NCBI GenBank assembly: GCA_048264125.1
Contig: JBLXDM010000010.1
Location: forward strand, 1-64,000
Reading direction: 5' to 3'
Source: M1-B18 sp048264125
GTDB lineage: Bacteria; Bacillota; Clostridia; Peptostreptococcales; Natronincolaceae
Length of the DNA stretch: 64,000 bases
The translations under genes and the position numbers were made by a program. Below, piece by piece: positions 18,650-28,755 of the stretch. Numbering within the stretch: position 1 is the stretch's first letter; every line of letters begins with the position of its first letter. The notes beneath the pieces were generated by a model. That model did no database searches. It saw only the letters and a list, made by a program, of their open reading frames with translations, and had not been told where the DNA came from.

Positions 18650-19837
18650 CTACCTATTTTCCAGAACATCTATACCGGGAAGAATTTTTCCCTCCAAATA
18701 TTCTAGTGATGCCCCGCCACCGGTGGAAATATGAGTCATTTTATCCGCAAAGCCCAGCTGCTCTACAGCAGCAGCACTGTCGCCACCGCCGATGATGGTT
18801 GTGCCTTCTACCTCAGAAAGGGCTCTGGCAACCGCCTTAGTTCCAACGGCAAAGGCAGGCATTTCAAAAACCCCCATCGGTCCATTCCATATAATTGTCT
18901 TTGCATTTTTAACTGCTGCTTCAAAGTCCTTAACTGACTTAGGCCCTATATCCAGACCCATCCAATCGGAGGGTATTTCATTAATCGCTACTGTTTTATG
19001 CTCTGCATCTGCAGCAAATTCCTTAGCAACCTCAGTGTCTACCGGCAGCATAAGCTGTACGCCCTTGGCCTTAGCCTTATCCACCAGGCTCTTAGCCAGC
19101 TCCAGCTTATCCTCCTCCAGCAGGGATTTTCCTATTTCATACCCCTGGGCCCTTAGGAAGGTATAGGCCATTCCTCCACCGATTAGCAAGGTATCAACCT
19201 TTTCTAAAAGGTTCTCTATAACGCCTATTTTATCCGAAACCTTTGCACCACCTAAAATAGCTACAAAGGGTCTTTCTGGATTTTCCAGAGCCTTACCCAT
19301 AATCCTTACTTCCTTTTCGATGAGATAGCCCATTGCAGAGGGTAAAAACTCAGCTATGCCTGCTGTTGAGCTATGAGCTCTATGGGAGGTACCGAAGGCA
19401 TCATTTACATATAGCTCTCCTAGCTGAGCCAATTCCTTTGAGTAGCCCTTATCGTTCTTTTCCTCTTCATTTCTGTATCTTACGTTTTGCAGCAGCAATA
19501 CCTCTCCGGGCACCAATGCAGCAGCCTTTTCCTTGGCTATTTCTCCAGCTACTATCGGATCATCTGCAAAGGCAATTTCTTTATTTAATAGGCTGGAGAT
19601 ATGTCTTGCAATAGGCAGCAGAGAATATTTAGGATTCGCCTCTCCCTTTGGTCTTCCAAGGTGGGACATAAGAATTACCGCCGCACCTTCCTCTAATAGA
19701 TATGTAATGGTGGGAAGTGCCTCCCTTATTCTTCTATCATCTGTAATATTACCCTCTTTGTCTTGAGGTACATTAAAATCGCATCGAACCAATACTTTCT
19801 TTCCCTTAACATCAAGGTCCTTTAAGGTCTTTTTCAT
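18650..19837 (-). CDS. pgk: Phosphoglycerate kinase
   Basis: 395 residues. Motifs: [55 protein letters not shown] and [13 protein letters not shown]. It makes ATP from 1,3-bisphosphoglycerate. ATG 19837 follows ATAGGAGGG. It is separated from gap by 277 nt containing a long hairpin. Confidence 0.98.
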   Translation of the reverse strand: MKKTLKDLDVKGKKVLVRCDFNVPQDKEGNITDDRRIREALPTITYLLEEGAAVILMSHLGRPKGEANPKYSLLPIARHISSLLNKEIAFADDPIVAGEIAKEKAAALVPGEVLLLQNVRYRNEEEKNDKGYSKELAQLGELYVNDAFGTSHRAHSSTAGIAEFLPSAMGYLIEKEVRIMGKALENPERPFVAILGGAKVSDKIGVIENLLEKVDTLLIGGGMAYTFLRAQGYEIGKSLLEEDKLELAKSLVDKAKAKGVQLMLPVDTEVAKEFAADAEHKTVAINEIPSDWMGLDIGPKSVKDFEAAVKNAKTIIWNGPMGVFEMPAFAVGTKAVARALSEVEGTTIIGGGDSAAAVEQLGFADKMTHISTGGGASLEYLEGKILPGIDVLENR

Positions 19838-20021
19838 TGAATCATCCCTCCTATAATATGTGAGTAAAGGCTAATTTCAGCAATATTGCCAATTATGTCC
19901 TGTTTATTCAATTTAAATATTAACATATGAAGTATAGGCCTACAACCCAAAGAGGTTAAATTTCATTTTGCTGCTATTACTTAGAAGGTCAAAGGCTTTG
20001 CCTATTGGTTAAAAGATAAGC

Positions 20022-20059
20022 CAAAGGAAGATTAAGCCCTGAGCCTTAATCTCCCTTTG
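20022..20059 (-). other. Stem-loop between gap and pgk
   Basis: CAAAGGGAGATTAAG pairs with CTTAATCTTCCTTTG across an 8 nt loop, about 55 nt after the gap stop. No clean U tract follows, so it may be an mRNA-processing or stability hairpin, or a leaky terminator reducing downstream expression relative to gap. The rest of the 277 nt gap shows nothing else clear. Confidence 0.6.
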
Positions 20060-20114
20060 TAGAAAAAACAGCTGAGCTGCCTTTTCTATATATAAATAGG
20101 GGTGTATAACAATT

Positions 20115-21155
<1,041 letters not shown>

Positions 21156-22178
21156 TTAATATTTTTCTAAAATCTCTCTAGCTGCAGCCTCATCGGTGAC
21201 CAAGAAGAGATTGTCCTTAAGCTTTGATATGGCCACAATTGCCTCTGCTTTTCTGGCGCCTCCTGCCACACCTATTGTGTGGGGAATTCCAATAAAATCA
21301 TCCAATCGAATGCCTATAGTTCTGGTTTCGTAAACTATTTCTCCATGTATGTTGAAATAGTAGCCAAAGGCTTCGGAAACAGCCCTTCTTTCCTGCAAAA
21401 TTTCAATTACTGCTGGAGAAAGGTCCCTCCGATTTGCCATGTCTCCTGCCCTGCCTATACCAAATACCAGTATGTTGACCTGCTTTATCAGCTCTCGTAC
21501 CTTCCTGATATCTGGGTCCTCCATGATACTCTGAAGTATTTTTTCGCTAAGGGTATCCGATGCATGCAATAGATGATAGCTCCCCTTAAGCCTTTCTGCC
21601 ATTTCCGCAGCAACAGTGTTGGCCTGACTCTCCATTCGGGTGCCTAAGCCTCCTCTTGCAGGAACAACGATTATGCCTCTATCCTTTGTTTGCTGGTTTA
21701 AGCCCTTTGCCACGGCCGCCATAGTGCTGCCACCGGTCACTCCGATTATGTAGTTCTCCTTCACCAGGCTCTCAATTATTTTAGATGTCTCCCTTGCAAT
21801 TTCATTTAATATATAGGGGTCCTTGTCACTGTCGCCTGCAACGATATACACGTTGGTCAGCTTTAGTTTGCGCTTTAATTCGTCTTCTAAACCTTTAATT
21901 CCCTTAATTGAGTAGATTATGTCCTTTAGCTTATCCAGAACCTCATCTCCATCTACGGTTATGGTCATTCCAGCAGCATTTATGTCAATTAGGCCCTGAT
22001 TTTTTAAAAACTCCACCTCTCCCCGGACGATTCGTTCTCCTGTTGACAGGTGATTTGCAAGGGCCCTTCTACCTATAGGCTGAAGAGTAAATATGCTTCT
22101 TAAAATTTCATACCTTTTTTCCAGCATTTCTATAGCTTCGGGAATAATCTTCCTTTGGATTTCTATTATTTCCTTCAT
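21156..22178 (-). CDS. cggR: CggR, central glycolytic genes repressor (SorC family)
   Basis: 340 residues. The N-terminal helix-turn-helix (about 30-75, GRRALANHLSTGERIVRGEV) is followed by a SorC sugar-phosphate-binding domain (GVTGGSTMAAVA, VPARGGLG, FGIGRAGDMANRRDLS, GVAGGARKAEAI). In Bacillus, CggR is released by fructose-1,6-bisphosphate. It is the first gene of the glycolytic operon and is preceded by a promoter and tandem GGGAC operator, so autoregulation is likely. Confidence 0.95.
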   Translation of the reverse strand: MKEIIEIQRKIIPEAIEMLEKRYEILRSIFTLQPIGRRALANHLSTGERIVRGEVEFLKNQGLIDINAAGMTITVDGDEVLDKLKDIIYSIKGIKGLEDELKRKLKLTNVYIVAGDSDKDPYILNEIARETSKIIESLVKENYIIGVTGGSTMAAVAKGLNQQTKDRGIIVVPARGGLGTRMESQANTVAAEMAERLKGSYHLLHASDTLSEKILQSIMEDPDIRKVRELIKQVNILVFGIGRAGDMANRRDLSPAVIEILQERRAVSEAFGYYFNIHGEIVYETRTIGIRLDDFIGIPHTIGVAGGARKAEAIVAISKLKDNLFLVTDEAAAREILEKY

Positions 22179-22198
22179 CCTTCACCTCTTTTCTACGG

Positions 22199-22234
22199 GT
22201 CTTAATATGTCCCTCATGCACATATTGTGTCCCT
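22199..22234 (-). promoter_or_regulatory. Probable CggR operator
   Basis: Two AGGGAC half-sites (22234-22229 and 22214-22209 on the minus strand) lie 20 nt apart. Each is followed after 6 nt by TGTG or AGAC. This matches the spacing of the Bacillus subtilis CggR operator as I recall it (GGGAC-N6-TGTC-N4 repeated). It lies between the promoter at 22266-22294 and the cggR start, again as in Bacillus. Confidence 0.8.
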
Positions 22235-22265
22235 TGCAGGGTAAAAAAAATGCTTTTATGCCTTT

Positions 22266-22294
22266 ATTATATTATATATTTTTTGGAGAAGCAA
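22266..22294 (-). promoter_or_regulatory. Promoter of the cggR-eno operon
   Basis: TTGCTT (22294-22289), a 17 nt spacer and a perfect TATAAT (22271-22266). The expected start point is near 22259, just upstream of the CggR operator. Confidence 0.8.
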
Positions 22295-22322
22295 CCATTT
22301 CTATACACATTATTTTAAACAA

Positions 22323-22347
22323 TAAAAAAAACCCGATTTCTCGGGCT
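22323..22347 (-). terminator. Terminator of rpoN
   Basis: AGCCCGAGAAATCGGGT hairpin and eight T residues on the minus strand, starting at the rpoN stop codon. Confidence 0.9.
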
Positions 22348-22348
22348 A

Positions 22349-23743
22349 TTAATATCGCTTTCTTTTAGAGGAGGAGGCAATCAGCAGGTCATCTCTATAT
22401 TTAGCCACTGTACGTCTTGAAACAGGCATTCCCTTTTTATCCAGCATTTCTGCGATTTTACTGTCGCTAAGGGGCTTATTAGGGTTTTCTGCAGCTACGA
22501 TATCTCTTATAAAGCTCTTTACGCTTTCGGCAGATACGCCTTCTCCATCACTGCCCTCTATACCGCTGGTAAAGAAATATTTAAGCTCAAAGGTCCCCAT
22601 AGGGGTTTCCACGTATTTACCGTTGGTGGCCCTGCTGACAGTAGATTCATGAACCTCTATTTCATCGGCTATTTCCTTCAGTGTCATGGGCTTTAGATGC
22701 TTCTTCCCTTGTTTGAAGAAGGGCTTTTGCTTTTGCAATATAACCTCCAGCACCCTGTATATGGTCTGTCGTCTCTGCTCTATGCTTCTTATTAGCCATG
22801 CTGCTGCATTTAGCTTATCGTTGATATATTTATTGGTTTCAGCATTGTCATCACCACTGGCCAAAAGCCTTCTATAGTCCTCTCTTATAATAAGCCTTGG
22901 AGAGGAATTGTCGTTGATAATAATGACATATTCATCACCAATTTCCTTGATAACAGCATCCGGTGTGATATAGCTATGGTTGCTGCAGGAAAACTTCCTT
23001 CCGGGCTTTGGCTCCAGAGTTCTAATAAGGTCACATATATCCTGAACATCCTCAACCGTTATTTTCAATTGTTTGGCGATGTAGGGATATTTGTTTTGGG
23101 CCAGCTCCTCCAGGTAGCTTTCAATAACCCCCACCACAGCCTCTGTATTTAGGCCATAATGGCTTAGCTGGATTAGAAGGCACTCCTTAAGGGACCTTGC
23201 TGCAATTCCTGGAGGATCAAAGGTCTGGATTATTTTAAGAATACCTTCAACAATATTGACTCCGAGGCTGGTTGCCGCAGCTATCTCCTCCAAAGATATG
23301 GTTAAATATCCATTTTCATCCAGACTATCTATAATGTATTCTCCTATCTCGCCATATCTTTTTTCCAGCCTTGTAATATTGTATTGCATCAATAGATGAT
23401 CCCTGAGGGTTGTCTCCTCAGAAACTATGCTTTCATAGCTGAAATCGTTTTCTTGGTTATAGTAGGTTGAAGAGTAATCATGATTGTCCCTACTATAATT
23501 CTCTGAGTACTCCTTCCAGTCTATTTCCTTTGGCTGGCGCTCCTCCTGATACCTATCATCAGCAACAGGCTCCTCATTGACCTCTAGAAAGGGGTTCGTC
23601 TCCATCTGCTGCTTAACAAACTGATCCAGCTCTATAGAATTCAACTGTAAAATCTGTATTGCCTGCTGTAATTGAGGCGTCATTATAAGCTTCTGTGATT
23701 GCTCCAGCTGTAAATTATATCCCATCTTCATAACACTCATCAC
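22349..23743 (-). CDS. rpoN: RNA polymerase sigma-54 factor
   Basis: 464 residues. The glutamine-rich N-terminal activator-contact region is seen (QLEQSQKLIMTPQLQQAIQI, about 10-30), then the core-binding middle, and the C-terminal RpoN box, here VSRRTVAKYRDDLLI. Sigma-54 needs AAA+ activators, none of which is encoded in the window. Start: GTG 23743 or the ATG next to it, after AAAGGGGTG. Its own terminator separates it from cggR. Confidence 0.96.
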   Translation of the reverse strand: MMSVMKMGYNLQLEQSQKLIMTPQLQQAIQILQLNSIELDQFVKQQMETNPFLEVNEEPVADDRYQEERQPKEIDWKEYSENYSRDNHDYSSTYYNQENDFSYESIVSEETTLRDHLLMQYNITRLEKRYGEIGEYIIDSLDENGYLTISLEEIAAATSLGVNIVEGILKIIQTFDPPGIAARSLKECLLIQLSHYGLNTEAVVGVIESYLEELAQNKYPYIAKQLKITVEDVQDICDLIRTLEPKPGRKFSCSNHSYITPDAVIKEIGDEYVIIINDNSSPRLIIREDYRRLLASGDDNAETNKYINDKLNAAAWLIRSIEQRRQTIYRVLEVILQKQKPFFKQGKKHLKPMTLKEIADEIEVHESTVSRATNGKYVETPMGTFELKYFFTSGIEGSDGEGVSAESVKSFIRDIVAAENPNKPLSDSKIAEMLDKKGMPVSRRTVAKYRDDLLIASSSKRKRY

Positions 23744-23890
23744 CCCTTTTTATATAAAAATAGTTATTTTTTTACATTTTAGTTGATGCTCTTAAAGCCT
23801 TGAAAATATTGAAGCCCTTAATTACATCACAATCATATTATAGCATTTTATTATATTATATTAAAGTCTTGACAAAAAATAAATATTTTT

Positions 23891-23906
23891 TGGCATAACT
23901 ATTGCA
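23891..23906 (+). promoter_or_regulatory. Sigma-54 type promoter, plus strand, no gene downstream
   Basis: TGGCATAACTATTGCA has the -24 GG and -12 GC separated by exactly 10 nt and matches the TGGCAC-N5-TTGC consensus well. It points away from rpoN and toward the convergent end of the grd operon. Transcription from it would meet the hairpin at 23937-23962 after about 25-50 nt. Confidence 0.5.
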
Positions 23907-23930
23907 TACAGTATTCTGTTAAAAGACGAT

Positions 23931-23962
23931 AAAAAACTCCCATGATATTCACATCATCGGAG
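23931..23962 (-). terminator. Terminator of the grd operon
   Basis: On the minus strand CTCC-ATGAT pairs with ATCAT-GGAG around a short loop with one internal mismatch, followed by six T residues. It lies about 64 nt after the grdD stop. Confidence 0.85.
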
Positions 23963-24025
23963 CTTTAATATAGGCTATAGTCTTGACTTGCATATAATCC
24001 ATAATAAAGAGACATTGGTCAATTG

Positions 24026-25213
24026 CTAGCAGGGTTCTGCTTCTCTTGCTACAAAGCCAGCCTCAGCTAATACCTTCATCGCATTTGAAATCTTTCCCTC
24101 ATTAACCATTACAATCGGACCTGTACAGCCCATTCCGCTCTCTGCATAGATTCCCTTTCGCCAGAGGGCCTTGACTGCATCCTCTAATTCCATTATATCT
24201 ATACCGGAAATCGAACCAGTTACCACCTCATGTGGTGGTGCAGCCACTTCTTTTTCTTCGTCTGCTGATCTTCTTGTATCCTTTGTCAAGGACTTAAGAA
24301 TCCCATCGAGATTAGCCCTTCTGGCTGCTGCAAATTCCTGCTTTGCAACCTCCTTGAGATTACCCTTGGCCAGCTCTGCTGCATATTGAATTGCATTTGC
24401 TACCACAGGTGTGCCGGATGCCCTTGATAATATTAGTACTACCCTGTCATAGCCCTCACCTATACCTGGACCATAGCCATAGCCGGTGGACTCATAGTCT
24501 CCGCCGGTGGTATAGGCTGAAAACATCTTCATCAATATATTTCCAGTGAGGGTGTCCTGTATCATAATATCTGGGGTCCCTGCCAGCAGGTCATTGCCCC
24601 TCATTACTGTACCGCCATCGGAACGACCGCTTTCAGTAAAACCTATGGCATACCCGTTGTCCGCCAGCTCCTTCAGCGCTCTCTCCACCTGTCTCGCCCC
24701 ATCTACATTTAGAATCCCTACGGTTGGTGCCTTTAATCCGGTGGCCTTTGCAGCTATAATGCCACATAGGGCATTTTTAACCATGGCCTCTGTTCTATGG
24801 GGTGACGAGGTGCCGGTTGTAGTGGCTATAAAAAGCTCTCTGCCCCTGCCGGGCGTAACTACCCTTCCTACGGTAGAAACCCCTATAGGAAAGCTGTAGT
24901 GCATTGTAACGCAGGCATCAATTGAGCCATTATCCAAAAGCTCCTCCATTTTCCTATGCATTTCATCCTCTGAATTTGCCTCAAATTGCTGAAGCTGTGA
25001 TTCAACCCTTGGTCCGATTAATACTATCTCGTAGTCGGATGCCCGTTTGGCTGCAAGCTCTGCCCCCTGAACCAAATTATCGATACCCTTTTCACTACCA
25101 AGGGTGGTAATCCCTATACGGATTTTGGGAACGAACTGTCCTGTTGTTATGGCATCGGCTATTTCATTGAATACCCTTCCTACCATTTCCTTCAAAGCTC
25201 TGTTTTCTGCCAT
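24026..25213 (-). CDS. grdD: Glycine/sarcosine/betaine reductase complex component C, alpha subunit GrdD
   Basis: 395 residues from ATG 25213 after GGGGTG. With GrdC it forms protein C, which takes the carboxymethyl group from the selenoprotein GrdA and releases acetyl phosphate. The conserved cysteines are present: Cys101 (IDACVTMHYSF) and Cys363 (GMGCTGPIVMV), the latter probably equivalent to the thioester-forming Cys described in the family. Its PlsX/phosphotransacetylase-like fold is suggested by GITTLGSEKG and GTPDIMIQDTLTGN. It starts 12 nt after the grdC stop and is the last gene of the operon. Confidence 0.95.
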   Translation of the reverse strand: MAENRALKEMVGRVFNEIADAITTGQFVPKIRIGITTLGSEKGIDNLVQGAELAAKRASDYEIVLIGPRVESQLQQFEANSEDEMHRKMEELLDNGSIDACVTMHYSFPIGVSTVGRVVTPGRGRELFIATTTGTSSPHRTEAMVKNALCGIIAAKATGLKAPTVGILNVDGARQVERALKELADNGYAIGFTESGRSDGGTVMRGNDLLAGTPDIMIQDTLTGNILMKMFSAYTTGGDYESTGYGYGPGIGEGYDRVVLILSRASGTPVVANAIQYAAELAKGNLKEVAKQEFAAARRANLDGILKSLTKDTRRSADEEKEVAAPPHEVVTGSISGIDIMELEDAVKALWRKGIYAESGMGCTGPIVMVNEGKISNAMKVLAEAGFVAREAEPC

Positions 25214-25225
25214 ATGATTCACCCC

Positions 25226-26767
25226 TTATTTACTTAATAAGTGTGAGGCAAAGTTTTTCATTGCTTCAGCAATCATTAATTTTACTTCCTCCTCGGAAAC
25301 TCCCGAGGGCTTTACGTCAGTCTGACCATCATTTTTTTCCATTACTATCGAAACACCATCAAACTGATTTGTCATTCGGCCTAAGAAGAGGCTTCCTTTA
25401 CCAACGATCATAGCCCTTTCAATTTCACCGTTTTTAAATGCCTCAATTGCATGCCCTATATAGGGAACTCCCGATGGTATATGCCCCTGAGTTGGTGCCC
25501 AGCCCGGCATGCCATGCTTTTCGCCAAAATGAGGAACATCGCTTCTCTCTAGCTCGTTACGCTTAACGCCGAGAGCCGCAATCATTTTATAGTTGGCCTC
25601 CGGCACATCCCCTGCGCCTGCCGGCTTAGTGATGTCTGGATTCTGCATTTCCACCGAATATTTATCTATATCTGTAATTTTCAGACCACCCTTGTCCAAT
25701 GGCTCTGTTATCAATGCAGTTATAACCGCCTGTGGTGATGAGCCAGTTCCAACCTTATGACGTCCCACCAGGTCTGTTCTTAGGATTGGGCTTACCCCGT
25801 CATTTTTGCTTACCAATACCGCAAAGCCCCCCAGTACATCCTCCAGCACAGGCATTTCCTTTTTAACATGATCCTTACCGTTCATACCCAGCTTTGCCAC
25901 TGCTCCACCTGCAACTATGACGACATTTTCAAACACTCCAGCCTTAACCAAAGCCGCCGCCTCTATCAGCGCATGGGTAGGCGCAGCACAAAAGCCTCTT
26001 GTGTCGGAGCCTGTAGCATTGATGGCACCTACCACCTCAGCTATGGCCTTTGCAAAGTTGCCGCCACCTCTTTGATTCATGTCTCCGCAGGCCTCCTCAG
26101 AGCATTCTATCACATAGTCAATGGAGGTAACGTCTAAATTGTTTTTTTGAATCAGATGCATAAAGGCTAGGGCCCCAGAGGCCTTAACTATTAGGTTTTC
26201 ATGTATTACATGGGCATTTAGGTTTGAGTCAATATCATGAGCTCGCTTCACACAGCCCACCAGCTTATCATTATGGTATAATGGCTCTGCATGCTGGTCC
26301 TTAACATGCCTTTCGATCTCTCCTAGGTCCTCGCCATCCTTAAGCTTTGCGGCAAAGGCCTCATTCAATAGGGGATGCATAGCTATCTTAGGCTTAACTG
26401 AATTTGTAAAGGACTTCTCCAGCTTTACAAGATCAAAAACGTCCACCAGCTTTAATAAAGCTAAAAATTCGTCCTGCGGCATTATTTCTCCATGCCTGCC
26501 GTATCGGTGGGCTCCCTCCACTTTTTGACTATACCAGGGCATTTCATAGGACTTTAATTCCTCCGGTCTTATGGTGCCGATATAGACCTGATTTGGTGGA
26601 TATGAGACTACCTCCTCATAGCTACGAAAATGTGCTGGCAGCTTGATTAAATATTCAGATTCCGGGTTAACGATTCTTTCCGTTGTTTGAGTCGTTCCGT
26701 TGTGAATAATCATATCTGGTGTATGGACAAGAACATAGCCTGCCCCTTTTACAACTGCATAGGACAT
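25226..26767 (-). CDS. grdC: Glycine reductase complex component C, beta subunit GrdC
   Basis: 513 residues from ATG 26767 (site GGAGGTGAAAG; MSYAVVKGAGYVLVHTPDMI is the family N-terminus); an upstream in-frame ATG at 26800 is not needed. The protein has a ketoacyl-synthase III-like fold: IECSEEACGDMNQRGGGNFA contains the likely active Cys, followed by GFCAAPTHALIEAA and PTQGHIPSGVPYIGHA. It works with GrdD to make acetyl phosphate. 110 nt separate it from grdB. Confidence 0.95.
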   Translation of the reverse strand: MSYAVVKGAGYVLVHTPDMIIHNGTTQTTERIVNPESEYLIKLPAHFRSYEEVVSYPPNQVYIGTIRPEELKSYEMPWYSQKVEGAHRYGRHGEIMPQDEFLALLKLVDVFDLVKLEKSFTNSVKPKIAMHPLLNEAFAAKLKDGEDLGEIERHVKDQHAEPLYHNDKLVGCVKRAHDIDSNLNAHVIHENLIVKASGALAFMHLIQKNNLDVTSIDYVIECSEEACGDMNQRGGGNFAKAIAEVVGAINATGSDTRGFCAAPTHALIEAAALVKAGVFENVVIVAGGAVAKLGMNGKDHVKKEMPVLEDVLGGFAVLVSKNDGVSPILRTDLVGRHKVGTGSSPQAVITALITEPLDKGGLKITDIDKYSVEMQNPDITKPAGAGDVPEANYKMIAALGVKRNELERSDVPHFGEKHGMPGWAPTQGHIPSGVPYIGHAIEAFKNGEIERAMIVGKGSLFLGRMTNQFDGVSIVMEKNDGQTDVKPSGVSEEEVKLMIAEAMKNFASHLLSK

Positions 26768-26877
26768 ACTTTCACCTCCGAAAATTATAGGCAAATTCAT
26801 ACTGAAGCTTTACCTTGCCACTTTTAGGTCAAGGCGAGGGAATATGAGATTAACCGGCTGCCTCAGCAGCCGGCCTA

Positions 26878-28185
26878 CTATTCCTCAAAAACTGTTTGTC
26901 CGCTTACCTCAGTAGATAAAGCCTTTAGTGCTTTTTCTACTATTCTACGTCTTAGGGCTTTTTCCTCCTTAGGCTCTAATGAGGGATTTCCTAATGGATG
27001 AGGTATGGCAATTGCCGGTACGATTCTGTTGGCACCAACCGTCAATGAGATAGGTACTACAGTACAGATATGAACCACAGGTATGCCTGCCCTCTCGATT
27101 TCCTTTACCATCGTTGCACCGCAACGTGTACAGGTGCCTCATGTTGAGGTCAAGATAACCGCCTGAACGCCATCATTTCTTAGCTCCTTGGCAAACTGGG
27201 CAGCATAGGCCTTTGAGTTCCCTACAGAGGTGCCGTTTCCAACGGTTGAATAGAAGTATCTATGAAGCTCCCCTATTTTATTTTCCTTCTCCAGATCCCT
27301 TAAAACGTCCACCGGTAATACTCTATCGGGGTCCATATTGGCATATACAGGGTCATAACCGCCATGGGCAGTTTCATGGTCCAGGTCAGTAAGCTCCATA
27401 AAGCCTGAGATGTCATATTTTCCATACTTTGAAGCACTGGAGGATTCAATCCTGTCAGGGTTATGCTTTGGAACGATGCCACCGGAGGTTACTAATGCTA
27501 TTTTAGCCTTTGATATATCTGCTACAGCAGGGTTTGGATCCACCCTGTCGAAGTCCGGCATTGGATATTCTGTCTCAAAGGCCTCCCCCTTAATTTTCTT
27601 TAGCAGCATGTCAACAGCTCTTTTGGAGCCTCTTTCATCGGCAAAATAATTCCTTCTTATGCCTCTTGCTATATAATTATCCTCCTTAGGAGCACCTATA
27701 GCCTCTCCCTTCAGCAGCTTTAAAGCAAGCTTTGACATTGCCGGTACTGCAGTTCTCATGGCTGCTGCCGAATTCCCAGTTTCAATGATATATACATGCT
27801 TCTTAAACATATCTGCTCCGGGATTTTCTATATACATTCCTGTTAAAACCGGTATATTAAGCTCTTCCTTTACGGCATTTGCAATTGTTCCGCAGGCAAC
27901 GCCATAACGGCCTGCATTGAAGGCCGGCCCAGCAATGAATAGATCCGGCTTATGGGCTTTAATCATATCCAATACTGCAGCCTTAGCCTCCTCAAGGTTT
28001 TCATTGAAGTAGGAGTCTCCACAAATGATGGTTGCAACGATCTCTGCCTCTTGACCCAAGGCGGCATTCAAGGCCATACCCGGGCCCACAACTCCCTCAC
28101 GAACCTCCGGCTTGATATCAGCCTTTTCTTCTCCACCGATTCCTGCAAAGAACTGATTGATGTAGTGAACAACTCGTTTGCTCAT
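26878..28185 (-). CDS. grdB: Glycine reductase protein B, selenoprotein subunit GrdB (Sec349)
   Basis: One gene of 436 codons read through an in-frame TGA at 27141-27139. Residues around it are LTST-Sec-GTCTRCGATMVKE, the known redox-active Sec-x-x-Cys site of GrdB that attacks the glycine Schiff base. Without Sec the product would stop at 348 residues. Downstream bases GGCACC...GGTGC can fold as a hairpin, as a bacterial SECIS should. With the GrdE-derived chains it forms the glycine-binding protein B. ATG 28185 follows GAGGGGGG, 44 nt after grdA. Confidence 0.96.
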
Positions 28186-28229
28186 AGTTTCCCCCCTCTC
28201 TAAATTTTGGGAAATATTTTTTTTTAATA

Positions 28230-28700
28230 TTAATATTTAGTGAATTCGCTTCTCATATTTGTCATTTCAGCTATGATGGCATCTACATCCAATACCATCT
28301 CCATCATGCCTATTTGCTCGTCAAATACCTCTGCTTCTACTGCTTCCTTAAAGCTGGGCTCTACTGCATGAAATACTCTAAGTCCTAACTGGACTCCTGC
28401 TAATGGACCTGCATAGGTTGGATCACCATTGGTTACGGTTTCAGCTGCAAGGCCTGCAGCCTCAGCCTCAGCTGCTCCAAGAACAACAACAACATTGTCT
28501 CCTCCGTATTGTTCCGTGTAATCCTTAACCCTTTTTTGATTTTCTAGGTCCATAGCGCCGGCAGCCGTTCAGACAAAGCACTCAGTTGCAGAATAAACGA
28601 TCTCTGCACCGGTTGTCTTCAGGCATTCTTCGATAGCCGGACCCGGTATACCATCTCTGTCGCCGATGATAATTACTTTTTTACCGTCAAATAAAGACAT
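28230..28700 (-). CDS. grdA: Glycine reductase selenoprotein A, GrdA (Sec44)
   Basis: 156 residues starting at ATG 28700. The TGA at 28571-28569 is codon 44 and reads [18 protein letters not shown], the conserved Cys-x-x-Sec site of GrdA that carries the carboxymethyl group. A plain frame search sees only the part after the TGA (from 28553). The N-terminus [20 protein letters not shown] fits the family. The selenoether it forms is passed to protein C (GrdCD), and the oxidised selenosulfide is re-reduced by thioredoxin. Confidence 0.97.
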
Positions 28701-28755
28701 CATAACCATCCTCTCTCTATATATTTGTAATCTCGTTTATTAATTAATTAACGAA

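Noticed and set aside
26878..28185. grdB looks like two frames broken by a stop
   Set aside because: The stop is a TGA at the conserved Sec position (Sec-GTC) of GrdB, so it is one intact selenoprotein gene rather than a pseudogene.
28230..28553. Short frame beginning at an internal ATG as a complete small gene
   Set aside because: It is the part of grdA after the Sec codon; the true start is 28700 with the family N-terminus.
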